This document shows positions 30,003 through 40,700 of a stretch of 64,000 bases of DNA, piece by piece. The notes under the pieces were generated by a model. The model was not told where the DNA came from, did not search any database, and worked only from the letters and a program-made list of their open reading frames with translations. Made by a program: the position numbers and the translations under genes. The stretch is taken from NCBI GenBank assembly GCA_021287165.1, contig JAJTAY010000013.1, forward strand, positions 1-64,000, read 5' to 3'. How positions within the stretch are numbered: the stretch's first letter is position 1; each line of letters begins with the position of its first letter. Origin of the DNA: Bacteroidia bacterium. GTDB lineage: Bacteria; Bacteroidota; Bacteroidia; Bacteroidales; F082.

Positions 30003-30586
30003 TTTCCGGAAAATATTTTGTCGGTAAACAGTACTCCGTTCAGATGGTCGATCTCGTGTTGAAAAATCCTTGCCGTAAAACCTTCAACGTATTCTTCGCG
30101 CCATACTCCTGTTTGGTCCTGATATTTCAGTTGGATTCCCCAGGGGCGCTCAACCATATCGCGCATTCCCGGAATGGAAAGACAACCTTCGGCACGCAGG
30201 TGCAATGAATCGGAATACGCGGTAATCTGTGGATTGAAATACACCTCAAAAGGCTTTTCGTCTTTGTCAAAGCGCTGAACAACTATGAGTTGCCGATTGA
30301 TGCCAACCTGAGGTGCAGCAATACCAACGCCTTTGTGATCAGGATGTTGCACGGTGGCAATCATGCGACGGCTTAGCAGCTCCCACATCCTGTGCTCCGG
30401 TTTATCTACTTTAGCAGAAACTGCGCGAAGCACCAGCAAGTCGTCGGGGTTGGTAACGAGGGTCACGCGCATTTTTTCGTCAGGCTTTCCACCGGCGATC
30501 AGCTTTCGCTCGCTGCGGGCCGGTGGCTGGGCAGAAATTATAGCTGCCCCCATCATCAGAATCAAAAGGAAAGCCAGGCGCTTCAT
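29999..30586 (-). CDS. Peptide-deformylase family protein with a signal peptide
   Basis: 195 residues. All three deformylase motifs are present: GVGIAAPQVG (86-95), EGCLSIP with metal ligand Cys135, and QHEIDHLNG with the metal-binding His177/His181 and catalytic Glu178. Family enzymes remove the formyl group from nascent proteins in the cytoplasm. Here residues 1-19 (MKRLAFLLILMMGAAIISAQ) form a clear signal peptide with an AQ cleavage pattern, so the enzyme should be exported. It is probably not the housekeeping Def. No fmt gene is adjacent; an uncharacterised lipoprotein gene overlaps by 4 nt. Substrate unknown. Confidence 0.88.
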   Translation of the reverse strand: MKRLAFLLILMMGAAIISAQPPARSERKLIAGGKPDEKMRVTLVTNPDDLLVLRAVSAKVDKPEHRMWELLSRRMIATVQHPDHKGVGIAAPQVGINRQLIVVQRFDKDEKPFEVYFNPQITAYSDSLHLRAEGCLSIPGMRDMVERPWGIQLKYQDQTGVWREEYVEGFTARIFQHEIDHLNGVLFTDKIFSGK

Positions 30587-30708
30587 ATCAGGAGTTGGGA
30601 TTGGGAATGCAAAAATAACCGGATTTTGGTTTTTTTAGTGCCCTCACACCACCTCAGGACATGCTTATATTCGATATTTGCAGGAATTAACAAAAGAACT
30701 GAATATCC

Positions 30709-31785
30709 ATGCCAGCCAACACTTTCGGAGAAGTTTTCCGGCTTACCACCTTCGGCGAATCGCACGGCCCGGCCATAGGCGGGATAATTGATGGCTGTCC
30801 TCCTGGAATTCATATCGATAATGAATTTATTATCAGTATGATGCGTCGAAGACGTCCCGGACAGTCGCATTTATCCACCCCCCGAAATGAGGAAGATATA
30901 CCGGAGATTCTGTCCGGCGTGTTCGAAGGTGTGACAACAGGAACACCGCTTGCCTTCGTTATTCGCAATAGCGACCAACGTTCGGGCGACTATGATAAAC
31001 TCAAAGACGTGTACCGGCCTTCCCATGCCGATTTTACCTACGAAGCCAAATATGGCTTGCGCGACCATCGTGGCGGAGGTCGTTCTTCGGCCCGCGAAAC
31101 GGCTGCGCGGGTTTTTGCCGGCGCTATCGCAATGTTATTCCTACAGCGTTTTGGGATAAATATCAGGGCCTGGGTGAGCGCGGTAGGCACAGTGGAGGCT
31201 CCCGAACTCAACGAAATCCCTTCGCTCGAAATGGTGGAATCGAATGCAGTGCGATGTCCTCATCCCGCGTCGGCAGAATTAATGCAGCAAATCATCCTCG
31301 AATCAGGCAAGGCAGGCGACACTCTGGGCGGCATTATTAGCGCCGGCATCAGTGGCTTACCCGCCGGACTTGGGGCTCCTGTTTTCGATAAATTTCATGC
31401 CGAGCTCGGTAAAGCCATGCTCAGTATCAATGCCGTCAAGGGCTTCGAGTATGGCAGCGGTTTTGCCGGTACCCGATTGCCGGGCTCACAGCACAACGAC
31501 CGCTTCGCCACCGAAAATGGTAAGATTGTAACTACTACCAATCACTCCGGCGGTATACAAGGAGGCATTACCAATGGCATGGAAGTGCGCTTTCGGTTAG
31601 CTTTCAAGCCGGTTGCAACCCTCATGCAGCAGCAAAAAACCATCACCTCAAAAGGCGAAGAGGCTACGCTCAGTCCAGGCGGACGTCACGACGTATGCGT
31701 TTTACCCCGTGCCGTAGTCATCGTTGAAGCCATGGCGGCCCTCGTTTGTACAGATCATTTCCTCCGTCAAAAAATGTATCAATAG
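30709..31785 (+). CDS. aroC: Chorismate synthase
   Basis: 358 residues. Last step of the shikimate pathway: EPSP to chorismate with reduced FMN. Family signatures: GESHGPAIGGIIDGCPPG near residue 16, the HRGGGRSSARETAARVFAG segment near 115 and RHDVCVLPRAVVIVEAMAA near 330. Full length. The AsmA-type gene begins 16 nt after the stop. Confidence 0.98.
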   Translation: MPANTFGEVFRLTTFGESHGPAIGGIIDGCPPGIHIDNEFIISMMRRRRPGQSHLSTPRNEEDIPEILSGVFEGVTTGTPLAFVIRNSDQRSGDYDKLKDVYRPSHADFTYEAKYGLRDHRGGGRSSARETAARVFAGAIAMLFLQRFGINIRAWVSAVGTVEAPELNEIPSLEMVESNAVRCPHPASAELMQQIILESGKAGDTLGGIISAGISGLPAGLGAPVFDKFHAELGKAMLSINAVKGFEYGSGFAGTRLPGSQHNDRFATENGKIVTTTNHSGGIQGGITNGMEVRFRLAFKPVATLMQQQKTITSKGEEATLSPGGRHDVCVLPRAVVIVEAMAALVCTDHFLRQKMYQ

Positions 31786-31801
31786 AATTATCTTATTGAA
31801 A

Positions 31802-34645
31802 ATGAAAAAGTTTCTGAAGATTTTCGGTATTTCTGTTGCAGTTTTGCTGCTTGTAGCCCTGTTGTTGCCATTTGTTTTCCAGAAACGTATTGGGGAAATG
31901 GTTAAGCAGGAGATCAACAACAGCGTGAATGCCAGGGTGGAATATGGGCGTATCAGTGCCAGTTTTTTTCGCGACTTTCCATCATTCACCCTAACGATCA
32001 GGGATATAGCTGTTAGCGGCAAAGAGGATTTCGAAGGCGTCAATCTCTTTTCTTCCGAAAGACTGTCGGTGACCATCAACCTGCGGTCGGTGCTCAAAGG
32101 CAGCCCATACGAGGTGGATCAAATCCGAATCAACAGGGCCAATCTTAACCTGCTAGTTCTGGAAAATGGTAAAGCTAACTGGGATATCGCCCTTGCAGAT
32201 ACGAGTGCGACGCAGACCTCAGCCGAACAAGAAACTTCGTCCTTGTCGCTTAAGCTCAACCAAATCAGTGTTGTACAATCCGATATTACCTACGAAGACC
32301 GGGAGCTGGTGTTCTTGACTACCTTAAACGGTGTCAACGGCAGTCTGAGCGGCGATATGAGTCTTGATCAGGCCTTGCTCGACCTTACACTCAAGGCTGA
32401 GCAGCTTAGGGTGGAATACGAAGGCATGAAGCTGCTGGAGGGTGTTAGCGCGATTTTCGAAGGGGATGTGGATGCCGGACTGTCGGCGGATGTATATAAG
32501 CTTAGCTCAAGGGTTTTGAGGCTAAACGAGTTGGCGCTCGGTTTTAAGGGAATGTTCGACATCAGCGGGGAGAATATTGGTATGGATTTTAGCGCAGAGG
32601 CATTAAACGGCAATTTCAAAGACCTCCTGAGCATAGTACCAGCCATATACAGCAACGATTTCAAGAATCTCACAGCTTCAGGTACTTTCGATTTCAGGGC
32701 GGGTATGAAAGGCGAGTATGGCGATGCAGTTTTTCCGTCTTATTTTGCCACCCTAAAAGTCAGGGATGGGGCTTTTGCATATCCTGCCTTGCCATCGCGG
32801 CTCGAAAGGTTTTTTATTGATCTGGATGCCGAAAATCAATCAGGTGACGATGACGATTTCAAGCTCGATATTAGTCGTATTGCTCTGGCTATCAATGGCC
32901 AGCCAATCGAGGGTAATATGGCATTGCGTAATCCGGTTTCCGATCCGCGATTTAAGGGAGGTTTAAAGGGTAAACTGGATTTTGAAGCCCTTTCGAAACT
33001 CCTTCCGGCCGGAACGATACCCGAAATGAGCGGTATGTTGAATGCTGCATTCACTGCCGCAGCAAAGAAATCGGATATTGATAACAAACGGTATCAGAAT
33101 GTAGAAGCGAGCGGTAGTATCGAGATCAATCAGTTTACGATGCCTTCTGTCAAGCCAGGTATTGATCTGAGCATCGCTTCGGCATCGGCTCTGCTGAGGC
33201 CCGAAGCCTCTTCGGTTGAGGTAAAAGGAATGCAGCTCGGCAAAAGCGATTTTAACTTCCGGGGTGAGGTGTCCAACTACCTGCCATACATGCTTTCGGA
33301 CGGTGAATTAAGTGGAAACCTCTCCCTCAGCTCAGGACTTATTGATGCTAACGAGTTGATGAAATATTTCATGAGTGCCGACAGTGCAGAGCAAACCGCC
33401 GATACTGCCACCTTCAGGCTTGAGTTGCCCGAACGAATTAATATCGGATTTAGCGCTGAGGTGGGTAAGCTTCTCTATGAGCAATATGAGCTTAGTGAGG
33501 TGAAGGCCGGATTGCGATACGCCAATAAGATACTCAGCTTCAATCCTTTGGATGCCAGGATGATGGGTGGCAGCATTAAAATGCATGGCACTTTTGATGG
33601 CAAGGATGCAAAGGCACCGCTTGTGGATCTTAATTTTGGCCTTACCGATTTCGACATCCCGCTTTCCTACCAAACCATTGGTCTTTTCAGCAAGGCGGCA
33701 CCCATAGCCGAAAAAACAAAAGGCCGTTTTTCAACGGGATTCCGGTTGAAAGGTCAGCTCAGCGAAAATCTGCAACCTGTGTTTAATACCCTTCAGGGAG
33801 GTGGAGGGCTGCAGTCGAGCCGGATTACCATCGAGTCGGTAAATCTTTTCAATACGCTTGCCGATCGATTAGGTAATGATGATCTGCGTCGGATTGTTAC
33901 CGATGGTGTAAACTTCAGTTTCGAATTCGTAAACGGAAGGGTGTTCCAAAAGCCTTTCAGCTTTGCCCATTCAGGCATCGATGCCACATTGGCTGGCAGT
34001 ATCGGTTTCGACCAGACGCTCGATTATGACCTTGCTCTCGTAATACCCTACGAAAAGCTCGGATCAGCCGTAAATCAACAATTGCAGCAGCTTTCGGCGC
34101 TTGCTGCAGGAAGGGGAATCAACCTTTCGCCAGGAACGAAAATTAACGTCCGGGCCAAGATCGGCGGTACGGCACTGGCGCCGACCATTGCGCTCGATTA
34201 TCGTGATTTTGCAACCAATCTGCGCAACGAGATCATGCAGTCGGCTGCTGCCGAGCTTGAAAAGCAAAAAGAACAACTTCGCTCGCAAGCCCGTGATGAG
34301 GCCAATAAACTGATTGAGCAGGCTCAGCGTCAGGGCGAAGAGCTGATACGTCAGGCCGAACTCACTGCATCACAAATACGTAACGAAGCCTCGGTCGCAG
34401 CCGATCGTCTGCGTCGCGAGGCCGATGCTCAGGCCGAAAGGCTGATCAATGAAGCCAAAGGAAAGGGTATGCTTGCCGAAATGGGAGCGCAGGAAGGTGC
34501 GCGCAAGATCAGGCAACAAGCATCGGTTGCTGCATCACGACTCGAGCAGGAAGCCGATCAAAAGGCGTCTGCAGTGGTGGGCGAGGCCAGACGGCAGTCG
34601 GATAAACTTGTGGAAGACGCGCGTTTACGAGCCGCTCAGCTCTGA
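31802..34645 (+). CDS. AsmA-family protein with a C-terminal coiled-coil tail
   Basis: 947 residues from ATG 31802 (open frame from 31724, but only this start gives the usual MKKFLKIFGISVAVLLLVAL anchor). One N-terminal membrane helix, then an AsmA domain (KQEINNSVNARVEYGRISASFF) and a long beta-rich body as in AsmA/TamB-type proteins that span the periplasm and are linked to lipid transport and outer-membrane assembly. The C-terminal AsmA region lies near 680-830. The last 130 residues are an unusual Ala/Glu/Gln/Arg-rich helix with heptad-like repeats (RSQARDEANKLIEQAQRQGE; EASVAADRLRREADAQAERL), predicted coiled coil. Confidence 0.85.
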   Translation: MKKFLKIFGISVAVLLLVALLLPFVFQKRIGEMVKQEINNSVNARVEYGRISASFFRDFPSFTLTIRDIAVSGKEDFEGVNLFSSERLSVTINLRSVLKGSPYEVDQIRINRANLNLLVLENGKANWDIALADTSATQTSAEQETSSLSLKLNQISVVQSDITYEDRELVFLTTLNGVNGSLSGDMSLDQALLDLTLKAEQLRVEYEGMKLLEGVSAIFEGDVDAGLSADVYKLSSRVLRLNELALGFKGMFDISGENIGMDFSAEALNGNFKDLLSIVPAIYSNDFKNLTASGTFDFRAGMKGEYGDAVFPSYFATLKVRDGAFAYPALPSRLERFFIDLDAENQSGDDDDFKLDISRIALAINGQPIEGNMALRNPVSDPRFKGGLKGKLDFEALSKLLPAGTIPEMSGMLNAAFTAAAKKSDIDNKRYQNVEASGSIEINQFTMPSVKPGIDLSIASASALLRPEASSVEVKGMQLGKSDFNFRGEVSNYLPYMLSDGELSGNLSLSSGLIDANELMKYFMSADSAEQTADTATFRLELPERINIGFSAEVGKLLYEQYELSEVKAGLRYANKILSFNPLDARMMGGSIKMHGTFDGKDAKAPLVDLNFGLTDFDIPLSYQTIGLFSKAAPIAEKTKGRFSTGFRLKGQLSENLQPVFNTLQGGGGLQSSRITIESVNLFNTLADRLGNDDLRRIVTDGVNFSFEFVNGRVFQKPFSFAHSGIDATLAGSIGFDQTLDYDLALVIPYEKLGSAVNQQLQQLSALAAGRGINLSPGTKINVRAKIGGTALAPTIALDYRDFATNLRNEIMQSAAAELEKQKEQLRSQARDEANKLIEQAQRQGEELIRQAELTASQIRNEASVAADRLRREADAQAERLINEAKGKGMLAEMGAQEGARKIRQQASVAASRLEQEADQKASAVVGEARRQSDKLVEDARLRAAQL

Positions 34646-34689
34646 TCATTTTTATTAAACAAATGTCATAATTGAACTTGATTAATGAT

Positions 34690-35148
34690 ATGATTCACAG
34701 AGAAGTAATGCGAAAGATACGCTTTATCTACTGGTTTATGTTTTTCGCTTTTACCGTGGTTTTCGTGGCAGCCCTTGTATTGGCCGACAAGTCGTCGGCT
34801 CATTGGTTGCCTGAAGCTTTTGGATTTGTGCAGCTCGTAGTTTCCGCGGTATTTGTTGTTGGAGCCCTCGTAGGGTCAAAACTAATCGCCAATAGCGTAT
34901 TTTCCCGTAAAGATTTGCTTGATAACCCTGAAAAGCTCAACGAAACCTTCTTATCCTGGTTTATGATCCGCATGGCAATGGCCGAGATGGCCGGCCTGAC
35001 GTCATCAATAGGTTTTTTGCTGACTGCCAACATTTTACTGCTTATCATTGCAGCTTTGATGTTTGTTGTTATGTTCAGCTACAGGCCAACGCATCACAAG
35101 GCTGAATCAATCGTGAAGGAGGCTCGGTCGCGTCAATATTCCAGATAA
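34690..35148 (+). CDS. Hypothetical small membrane protein
   Basis: 152 residues from ATG 34690 (TTG 34672 and ATG 34708 are also possible). Four predicted membrane segments (about residues 16-33, 47-66, 98-112 and 112-132) with charged short loops (NSVFSRKDLLDNPEKLNE). No family recognised. The position 42 nt after the AsmA-type gene suggests co-transcription. Overlaps lysA by 16 nt, tail to tail. Confidence 0.7.
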   Translation: MIHREVMRKIRFIYWFMFFAFTVVFVAALVLADKSSAHWLPEAFGFVQLVVSAVFVVGALVGSKLIANSVFSRKDLLDNPEKLNETFLSWFMIRMAMAEMAGLTSSIGFLLTANILLLIIAALMFVVMFSYRPTHHKAESIVKEARSRQYSR

Positions 35149-36299
35149 TAAGCGCTGGCTTTACTGCGCAGGTTGTAGTTCGACGACATCACTTCACCAT
35201 ATGCGCCGGTAGTGCGGATGGCAATGAAGTGACCACGCTCAGGCTGTGGCAGCAGAATGGCTTTGCCAAAGCAGTCCGACGATTCGCAGATTGGGCCAAC
35301 CACATCGCAGGTAATCGTCGGAGCTTCAGGATGGCTGATATTCTCGATTTTGTGATAGGCCTGATAGAGAGCTGGGCGTATGAGCTCCGTCATGCCGGCA
35401 TCGAGGATAACGAAGTTGGTGTTAATGCCTGATTTTACGTACAAAACCTTTGAAACAAGCGTTCCGCATTGGGCTACCAGCGCTCTGCCCAGCTCGAAAT
35501 GCACGGTCTGGCCGGGGAGCAATTCCAGTACATCAGCAAAAAGCCTGAAAAAGCTCTCGAAATCAGGTATGGATTCTGTATCGGGTTGCTGATAATTGAC
35601 CCCAAGCCCACCACCTAAATTAATGTGCTTCAGGTATATTCCTTTTTTTCGGAACCAGTGGTTAAACTCATTGGCGCGGAGAGCCAGCGACCTGAAAGGA
35701 TCTTGATTGGTGATCTGAGAACCAATATGAAAGTGTATCCCGGTGAGCTCTATGTTTCGGAGCTTTTTCAATACTTCGAGCACTTTCTCTAACTCCCACG
35801 GATTGATGCCAAACTTGTTTTCTTCCAGTCCGGTGGTAATGTAATGATGTGTTTTGGCATTCACCCCCGGATTTAACCTGAGCGCCACGGGTGCTTTCTT
35901 GCCTGCCAGCCCGGCTCTTTGGTTTATGACTTCAAGCTCCTGAACAGATTCAACATTTAAGCTGAAGATGTTGTTTTCCAATGCAATGTCGATTTCCATG
36001 TCAGTTTTGCCCACGCCGGCAAATGCAATCTTTTCGGGCTTAAAACCGTGTTGCAGGGCAGCGAGAACTTCGTTTCCGCTAACGCAGTCTGCTCCCTTAA
36101 TTACTGTGCTGATTGCCCGCAGAATCTCAGGATTGCTGTTGGCTTTGAGGGCATAGTGCACTTCAAAACCATATTTTCCGGAGCTTTCTGCAGCCCGTTC
36201 AAGGGTTGATTTCAGGAGGTTGAGATCGTAGAAGAAGAAAGGCGTGGATTCCTCCGCAGCCGCAATCTGCTTTATATTTATCGTCGGAAGGATGTACAT
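35133..36299 (-). CDS. lysA: Diaminopimelate decarboxylase
   Basis: 388 residues. PLP enzyme, final step of lysine synthesis. The PLP lysine is Lys52 in HYALKANSN. Other family parts are HFHIGSQI, NLGGGLGVNY and the C-terminal GPICESSDCF with the active-site Cys from the partner subunit, then GAYGEVMSSNYNLR. Second gene of the lysC-lysA operon with a 6-nt spacer. No lysine riboswitch was seen upstream. Confidence 0.97.
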   Translation of the reverse strand: MYILPTINIKQIAAAEESTPFFFYDLNLLKSTLERAAESSGKYGFEVHYALKANSNPEILRAISTVIKGADCVSGNEVLAALQHGFKPEKIAFAGVGKTDMEIDIALENNIFSLNVESVQELEVINQRAGLAGKKAPVALRLNPGVNAKTHHYITTGLEENKFGINPWELEKVLEVLKKLRNIELTGIHFHIGSQITNQDPFRSLALRANEFNHWFRKKGIYLKHINLGGGLGVNYQQPDTESIPDFESFFRLFADVLELLPGQTVHFELGRALVAQCGTLVSKVLYVKSGINTNFVILDAGMTELIRPALYQAYHKIENISHPEAPTITCDVVGPICESSDCFGKAILLPQPERGHFIAIRTTGAYGEVMSSNYNLRSKASAYYLEY

Positions 36300-36305
36300 G
36301 ATGGT

Positions 36306-37634
36306 TCAGGACTTGTTCAGGAAGAGTCGTTCGTTGAGCAATTGCATAGCTTCTTTTTTGTGCTTAGTAGCGATCAGCACAGAAACATTATGGCTGCTGC
36401 CTCCGTACGAAATCATTCTAAGCGGAATTGTTTTCAATGCTTCAAGGATGCGAAAAGCCAGTTCCTGTCGCTCAGCGCCAAAGTCGCCAACCACACAGAT
36501 AATAGTTTGGTCGTTTTCAGCCTCGGCGATCCCAAATTGTTGGAGATCGGCAAGAATAGCATCGAGGTGATCGTGCTTATCGATCGTAAGCGAAACGGCT
36601 ACCTCCGAAGTGGTTATCATATCGATGGGTGTGCGGTAACGCTCGAATACTTCAAATACTGCTCTTAGAAACCCATAAGCCATGAGCATTCGGCCCGACC
36701 TTATGTTGATGGCCGTAATGCCATCTTTGGCAGCTACAGCGGTAAAGTCGCGTCCGCTCGACCGGTTCGAGATAATCGTGCCGGAGGCTTCGGGTTTCAT
36801 GGTATTCAACAATCTGATAGGTACTGCTGCTTTCTGGGCCGGCAACACACAGGTGGGATGCAGTATTCGGGCTCCGAAATAGGCCAGCTCGGCAGCCTCG
36901 TCATACGACAATTGCGTTATGGGGAAAGTAGGCTGCACAACCCTTGGGTCGTTGTTGTGCATGCCGTCGATATCTGTCCAGATCTGTATTTCAGGACTTT
37001 GCAAAACGGCACCTATAATGGTTGCTGTAAAATCGCTGCCCCCGCGCTTCAGGTTGTCGATTTCTCCGAAAGCGTTGCGGCAAATATAGCCCTGCGTAAT
37101 AAGAAGGTCTTGGGTGTGCTGCCGTTCGATTACCTTTCGGATATTTGCTGCAATAAAATCATAATCAGGCTCTTCGTCGGCGTTCAAACGCATAAACTCA
37201 AGAGCGGGCATTAGCGAGGAAGGAATATTCTGTTCTTCGAGATAATATTGCAAAAGTGCAGTCGATATCAATTCGCCCTGAGCAAGCACAGCCTTCTCTT
37301 CATGAATGGTAAACATATCCAGGGTAAAGCTCCTCAAATGGTTGAAATGGCTTTCGAGCATCATGAGTGCTTTTTCCAAAGCTTTTTCGGAGTCATACAG
37401 CTCGCTGGCTACTATTCTGTAATTGGTTTCGAGCTTATCAATCAATGCATTGGCGTTGTCATGTTTGCCATCATAGAGCTGCTGAGCTATGTCGATCAAT
37501 GCATTTGTTGTGCCGGCCATGGCCGAAAGGACCACTATTTTTGGTTCCGGATTATTGATGATTGGTAAAAGACCTTTTATGCGGCTTGCACTTCCTACCG
37601 AGGTGCCGCCAAATTTGTAAACTGTGAATCTCAT
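36306..37634 (-). CDS. lysC: Aspartate kinase
   Basis: 442 residues from ATG 37634. Phosphorylates aspartate as the first step to lysine, threonine and methionine. KFGGTSVGSA at residue 6, the GSDFTATIIGA active-site segment, and WTDIDGMHNNDPRVV. The C-terminal 130 residues carry two ACT domains (ITAINIRSGRM; ICVVGDFGAERQEL), usual sites of amino-acid feedback. A start at 37676 would add an unconserved 14-residue leader. A TAGCTTTG box at 37656-37663 supports the shorter form. Monofunctional; not fused to homoserine dehydrogenase. Confidence 0.96.
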   Translation of the reverse strand: MRFTVYKFGGTSVGSASRIKGLLPIINNPEPKIVVLSAMAGTTNALIDIAQQLYDGKHDNANALIDKLETNYRIVASELYDSEKALEKALMMLESHFNHLRSFTLDMFTIHEEKAVLAQGELISTALLQYYLEEQNIPSSLMPALEFMRLNADEEPDYDFIAANIRKVIERQHTQDLLITQGYICRNAFGEIDNLKRGGSDFTATIIGAVLQSPEIQIWTDIDGMHNNDPRVVQPTFPITQLSYDEAAELAYFGARILHPTCVLPAQKAAVPIRLLNTMKPEASGTIISNRSSGRDFTAVAAKDGITAINIRSGRMLMAYGFLRAVFEVFERYRTPIDMITTSEVAVSLTIDKHDHLDAILADLQQFGIAEAENDQTIICVVGDFGAERQELAFRILEALKTIPLRMISYGGSSHNVSVLIATKHKKEAMQLLNERLFLNKS

Positions 37635-37655
37635 TTGTTCTGAAAAATGCGGACG

Positions 37656-37663
37656 CAAAGCTA
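37656..37663 (-). promoter_or_regulatory. -7 box (TAGCTTTG) for lysC-lysA
   Basis: Minus-strand TAGCTTTG matches TAnnTTTG; the leader would be about 15 nt. Too short for a riboswitch. Confidence 0.5.
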
Positions 37664-37725
37664 TCGAAAAGTTCATTAATACATTTTCAGGGCTTAGAAT
37701 CAGTCAAAAAGAAATAGTTTAAAAG

Positions 37726-37756
37726 TTTGTTAACTGTCTTGCATTTAATATCTTTG
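37726..37756 (+). promoter_or_regulatory. Bacteroidota-type promoter for the hybrid sensor kinase
   Basis: TTTG (37726-37729), 19 bp, TATCTTTG (37749-37756): an exact match to the phylum consensus, 43 nt before the ATG. Confidence 0.75.
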
Positions 37757-37799
37757 AGGTGGTCATGATATGTGCTCCACGTTCAATTAATTCCTCCTA

Positions 37800-40700
37800 A
37801 TGAAGCCAATTGCACTAGTAAGAGATTCCAAACAGCGCCCGGTCGTTATTTCACTCCTCCTGCTTATAGGGGTAGCGTTGGCTTTCCTGATCTTCTGGAT
37901 GTTGTCGACGTTAAATGCAGCTAAGAAGGAAGAGCAGTTGAAGGTTAAGCTGTTGGGCCAGGAAATGGCAGAGGTTCTAAAAGGAGCTCCTACTTTTATC
38001 ACGTTAATTAAGCAATGGCCTGATCCTGACCCGGCGGTTGAGGAGCGTTTCTCATTGTATCTTAGGAATTTACAAGAAGCATACGGGCTGAAAGATGTTG
38101 CCATCCTCGGTATTGGAGAAAATAAAAAGCCGATTTACATTTTAACTGAAGACAAACACTCCGATGCTTTTCTTTTATGGTTACATGGTCTAAATGAAAA
38201 AATTTTCTCGACTGACCAAAAGAAAATTGAAGATCATTTATTAGCAGGAAAACATGATCATTTCTATGCGGCCAGCATTTTTGATGATGATTTTTCGGGC
38301 AAGATGGTCATGCTTGCATTCTCACGCTCCGGCATAAATCTTGAGCATGAAGCCCGTAATATTAAATGGTTGCCCTATTTATTTACAGTCATCGTAGTAA
38401 TTCTTGTCGTATTGGTTGTATTAATGTTTTTTCGCAGCCGAAGATTTACTTCGAGGTTTTTGATGCTGGAGTCGGTAATGGTATTTATTTCAGGATTATT
38501 GCTTGCAGGATCCGTCAATATAATTTTCGAATATAAGGAGCATCTGGATCAGACCAGGATTTTTAGGAGCTTTTCTGAAAGCAGGTTGCATAATTTCAGG
38601 CTGGCTCTGGGCACCATTCGTTCGGAGCTCGCATTGACCAAAGCCTTTTTTTCTGGGAGCGAAGAGGTGACCGAAGCAGAACTCAGGGTATTCACATCTA
38701 CTTTCACTAAGGTTAAACCATTTTATGAAGCTTTTTTCCTCGTACGCTTAATCGAACCCTCATCGGGTGATACTCCTGTTAACTTGAATAATCAGGTTAA
38801 GGTGTTAATGAAATCAGTCCATGAAAACAGAGGGTGCGGCACAACTGCTTCACTGCCAATCAATGAGGCTGTTTTGGAATTAATCAGGAAATCTTTTGAA
38901 ACCCAACTATACAACGCATCCATCATTACTGATACTAATTTGTTCAGCAGTTCAAAAACCTGTCTGGTTGTCGCTATACCTGTTGAATTTGGCAATGCAA
39001 TTATTCCAAAGGACAGAAGCAATATTCTGCTTGTCTTTATAAATCCTCAGTCGCTAATGAATTCAACAATGAGCGATGGTAATGCATTGTCGCCCATTAT
39101 GCCCATTGGACTTGCATATTCTGAGAGCGAGTTGCCCGAGTCGCTATATTGGGTTGCATCTTACCCTTCAGAGCATCTTGCACTTCATCAAGGCGAGGAA
39201 GTGCTTAAGCATATGGCTGAGTTCCACATGTCGATGAAGTTTCCATTATTTTTTAGCGGCCAGATCTTATATTTGCTTACACACGATACTCCTGAACTTC
39301 GTAAGGCATTGGCTGAAGAAAATGGTGTTTTCATAGTCCTCAGCGTAATACTTTTTTCATTACTACTTTCAATCATCATGTATCAATTGCGCTCCTACTG
39401 GGTTCGTTTGGAGGAGGCCGTTGAACAGCGAACATCCAATTTAAACAGAAAAATAAACGAACTGGGAATATTAACAGAATTAAACACACTTCTCACCGAA
39501 GGCAATGACATAGCTTATGCCCTTGATTGGTTGTGCAAACGTTTCAATAAAGACAAGGTGCTGAGTAAAGGTTACTTTTTAGTTATAGTTTATCAAGGGA
39601 AGCTTGCCTGCGAAGTACTTGCCAATAATGCCGGGCATTCCATCTCTAGAATGAATATCGTGGAATCCGGAAATGATGTAGGCAGCATTGAGCTTTTCAG
39701 GCGTGATGAAAACATTGAAAATATTGAAGAAGAACATCCGGAGCAATTTATTGAACAGCTTCATTTCACAATAAACTCGTGGATCGCATTCGTCCACGCA
39801 ACGCATCAATTGTCGGAGGCGGAAGAAAGGCTCTCAAAACTGGTTGAGACCTCTTTTGATGGCATTTATATGCTTCAAAACGAAAGGTTTATTTGGGTCA
39901 ACCAAGCCTTTGCCGACATTGTTGAATACAGCAGAGAAGAGTTAACAGCCGAGGATTTTGACATTGAAAAACTTCTTACCCCATTCAGCAAGGAAGTAAG
40001 AATAAAGCGAAAAGAAATGCGAAGCAGAGGCGAAACGCCGCCTCATCGTTTCGATTTTCAGCAGCTAACCAAGACAGGAAAAATTGTTGATGTGGAGATT
40101 AGCCTTGTCACCGTTGACTATGCCAAAAAGAGTTTCGTTTTCGGAATAGTGCGCGATGTAACTGAACAGCGGCTAATGGAACGTGCACTGCGCGACAGTG
40201 AAGAGCGATTGCAACAGCAAAACGAAGAATTGCAACTGATGAACGAAGAACTGGCTTCGAGTAATGCACACATGCGCGAGTTGAATCTGGCACTAAGCGA
40301 AGCGCACCGAAGGGCTGAGGCAGGCGATAAACTGAAAACGGCCTTCCTCAACAATATTTCTCATGAAGTGCGTACGCCGCTCAACGGAATATGCGGTGCC
40401 TCAGAGATTCTTGCCAACCCTGACCTTGATTTGTCCGAAAAGCGGGAAATGATAGAAATATTGAATGTTAGCACACGAAGATTGCTGCGCACTATCACCC
40501 AATACATGGATATCTCGCTGCTCGAACCGGGAAATATGCCTGTAATTACAAGCGAAGCTTCGTTCTCGTCCATCATGAGTCCGATTATTGATGAGTTTGA
40601 TAGTCAGTGCAGAAGAAAAGGACTTACACTTAATTACATTAACCGGACAGGCGATTACATCCTGAACACCGACAAATCCCTTGTTGAAAAAGCGGTTTCA

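Noticed and set aside
37635-37660. Lysine riboswitch before lysC
   Set aside because: The leader between the -7 box and the ATG is only about 15 nt; far too short.
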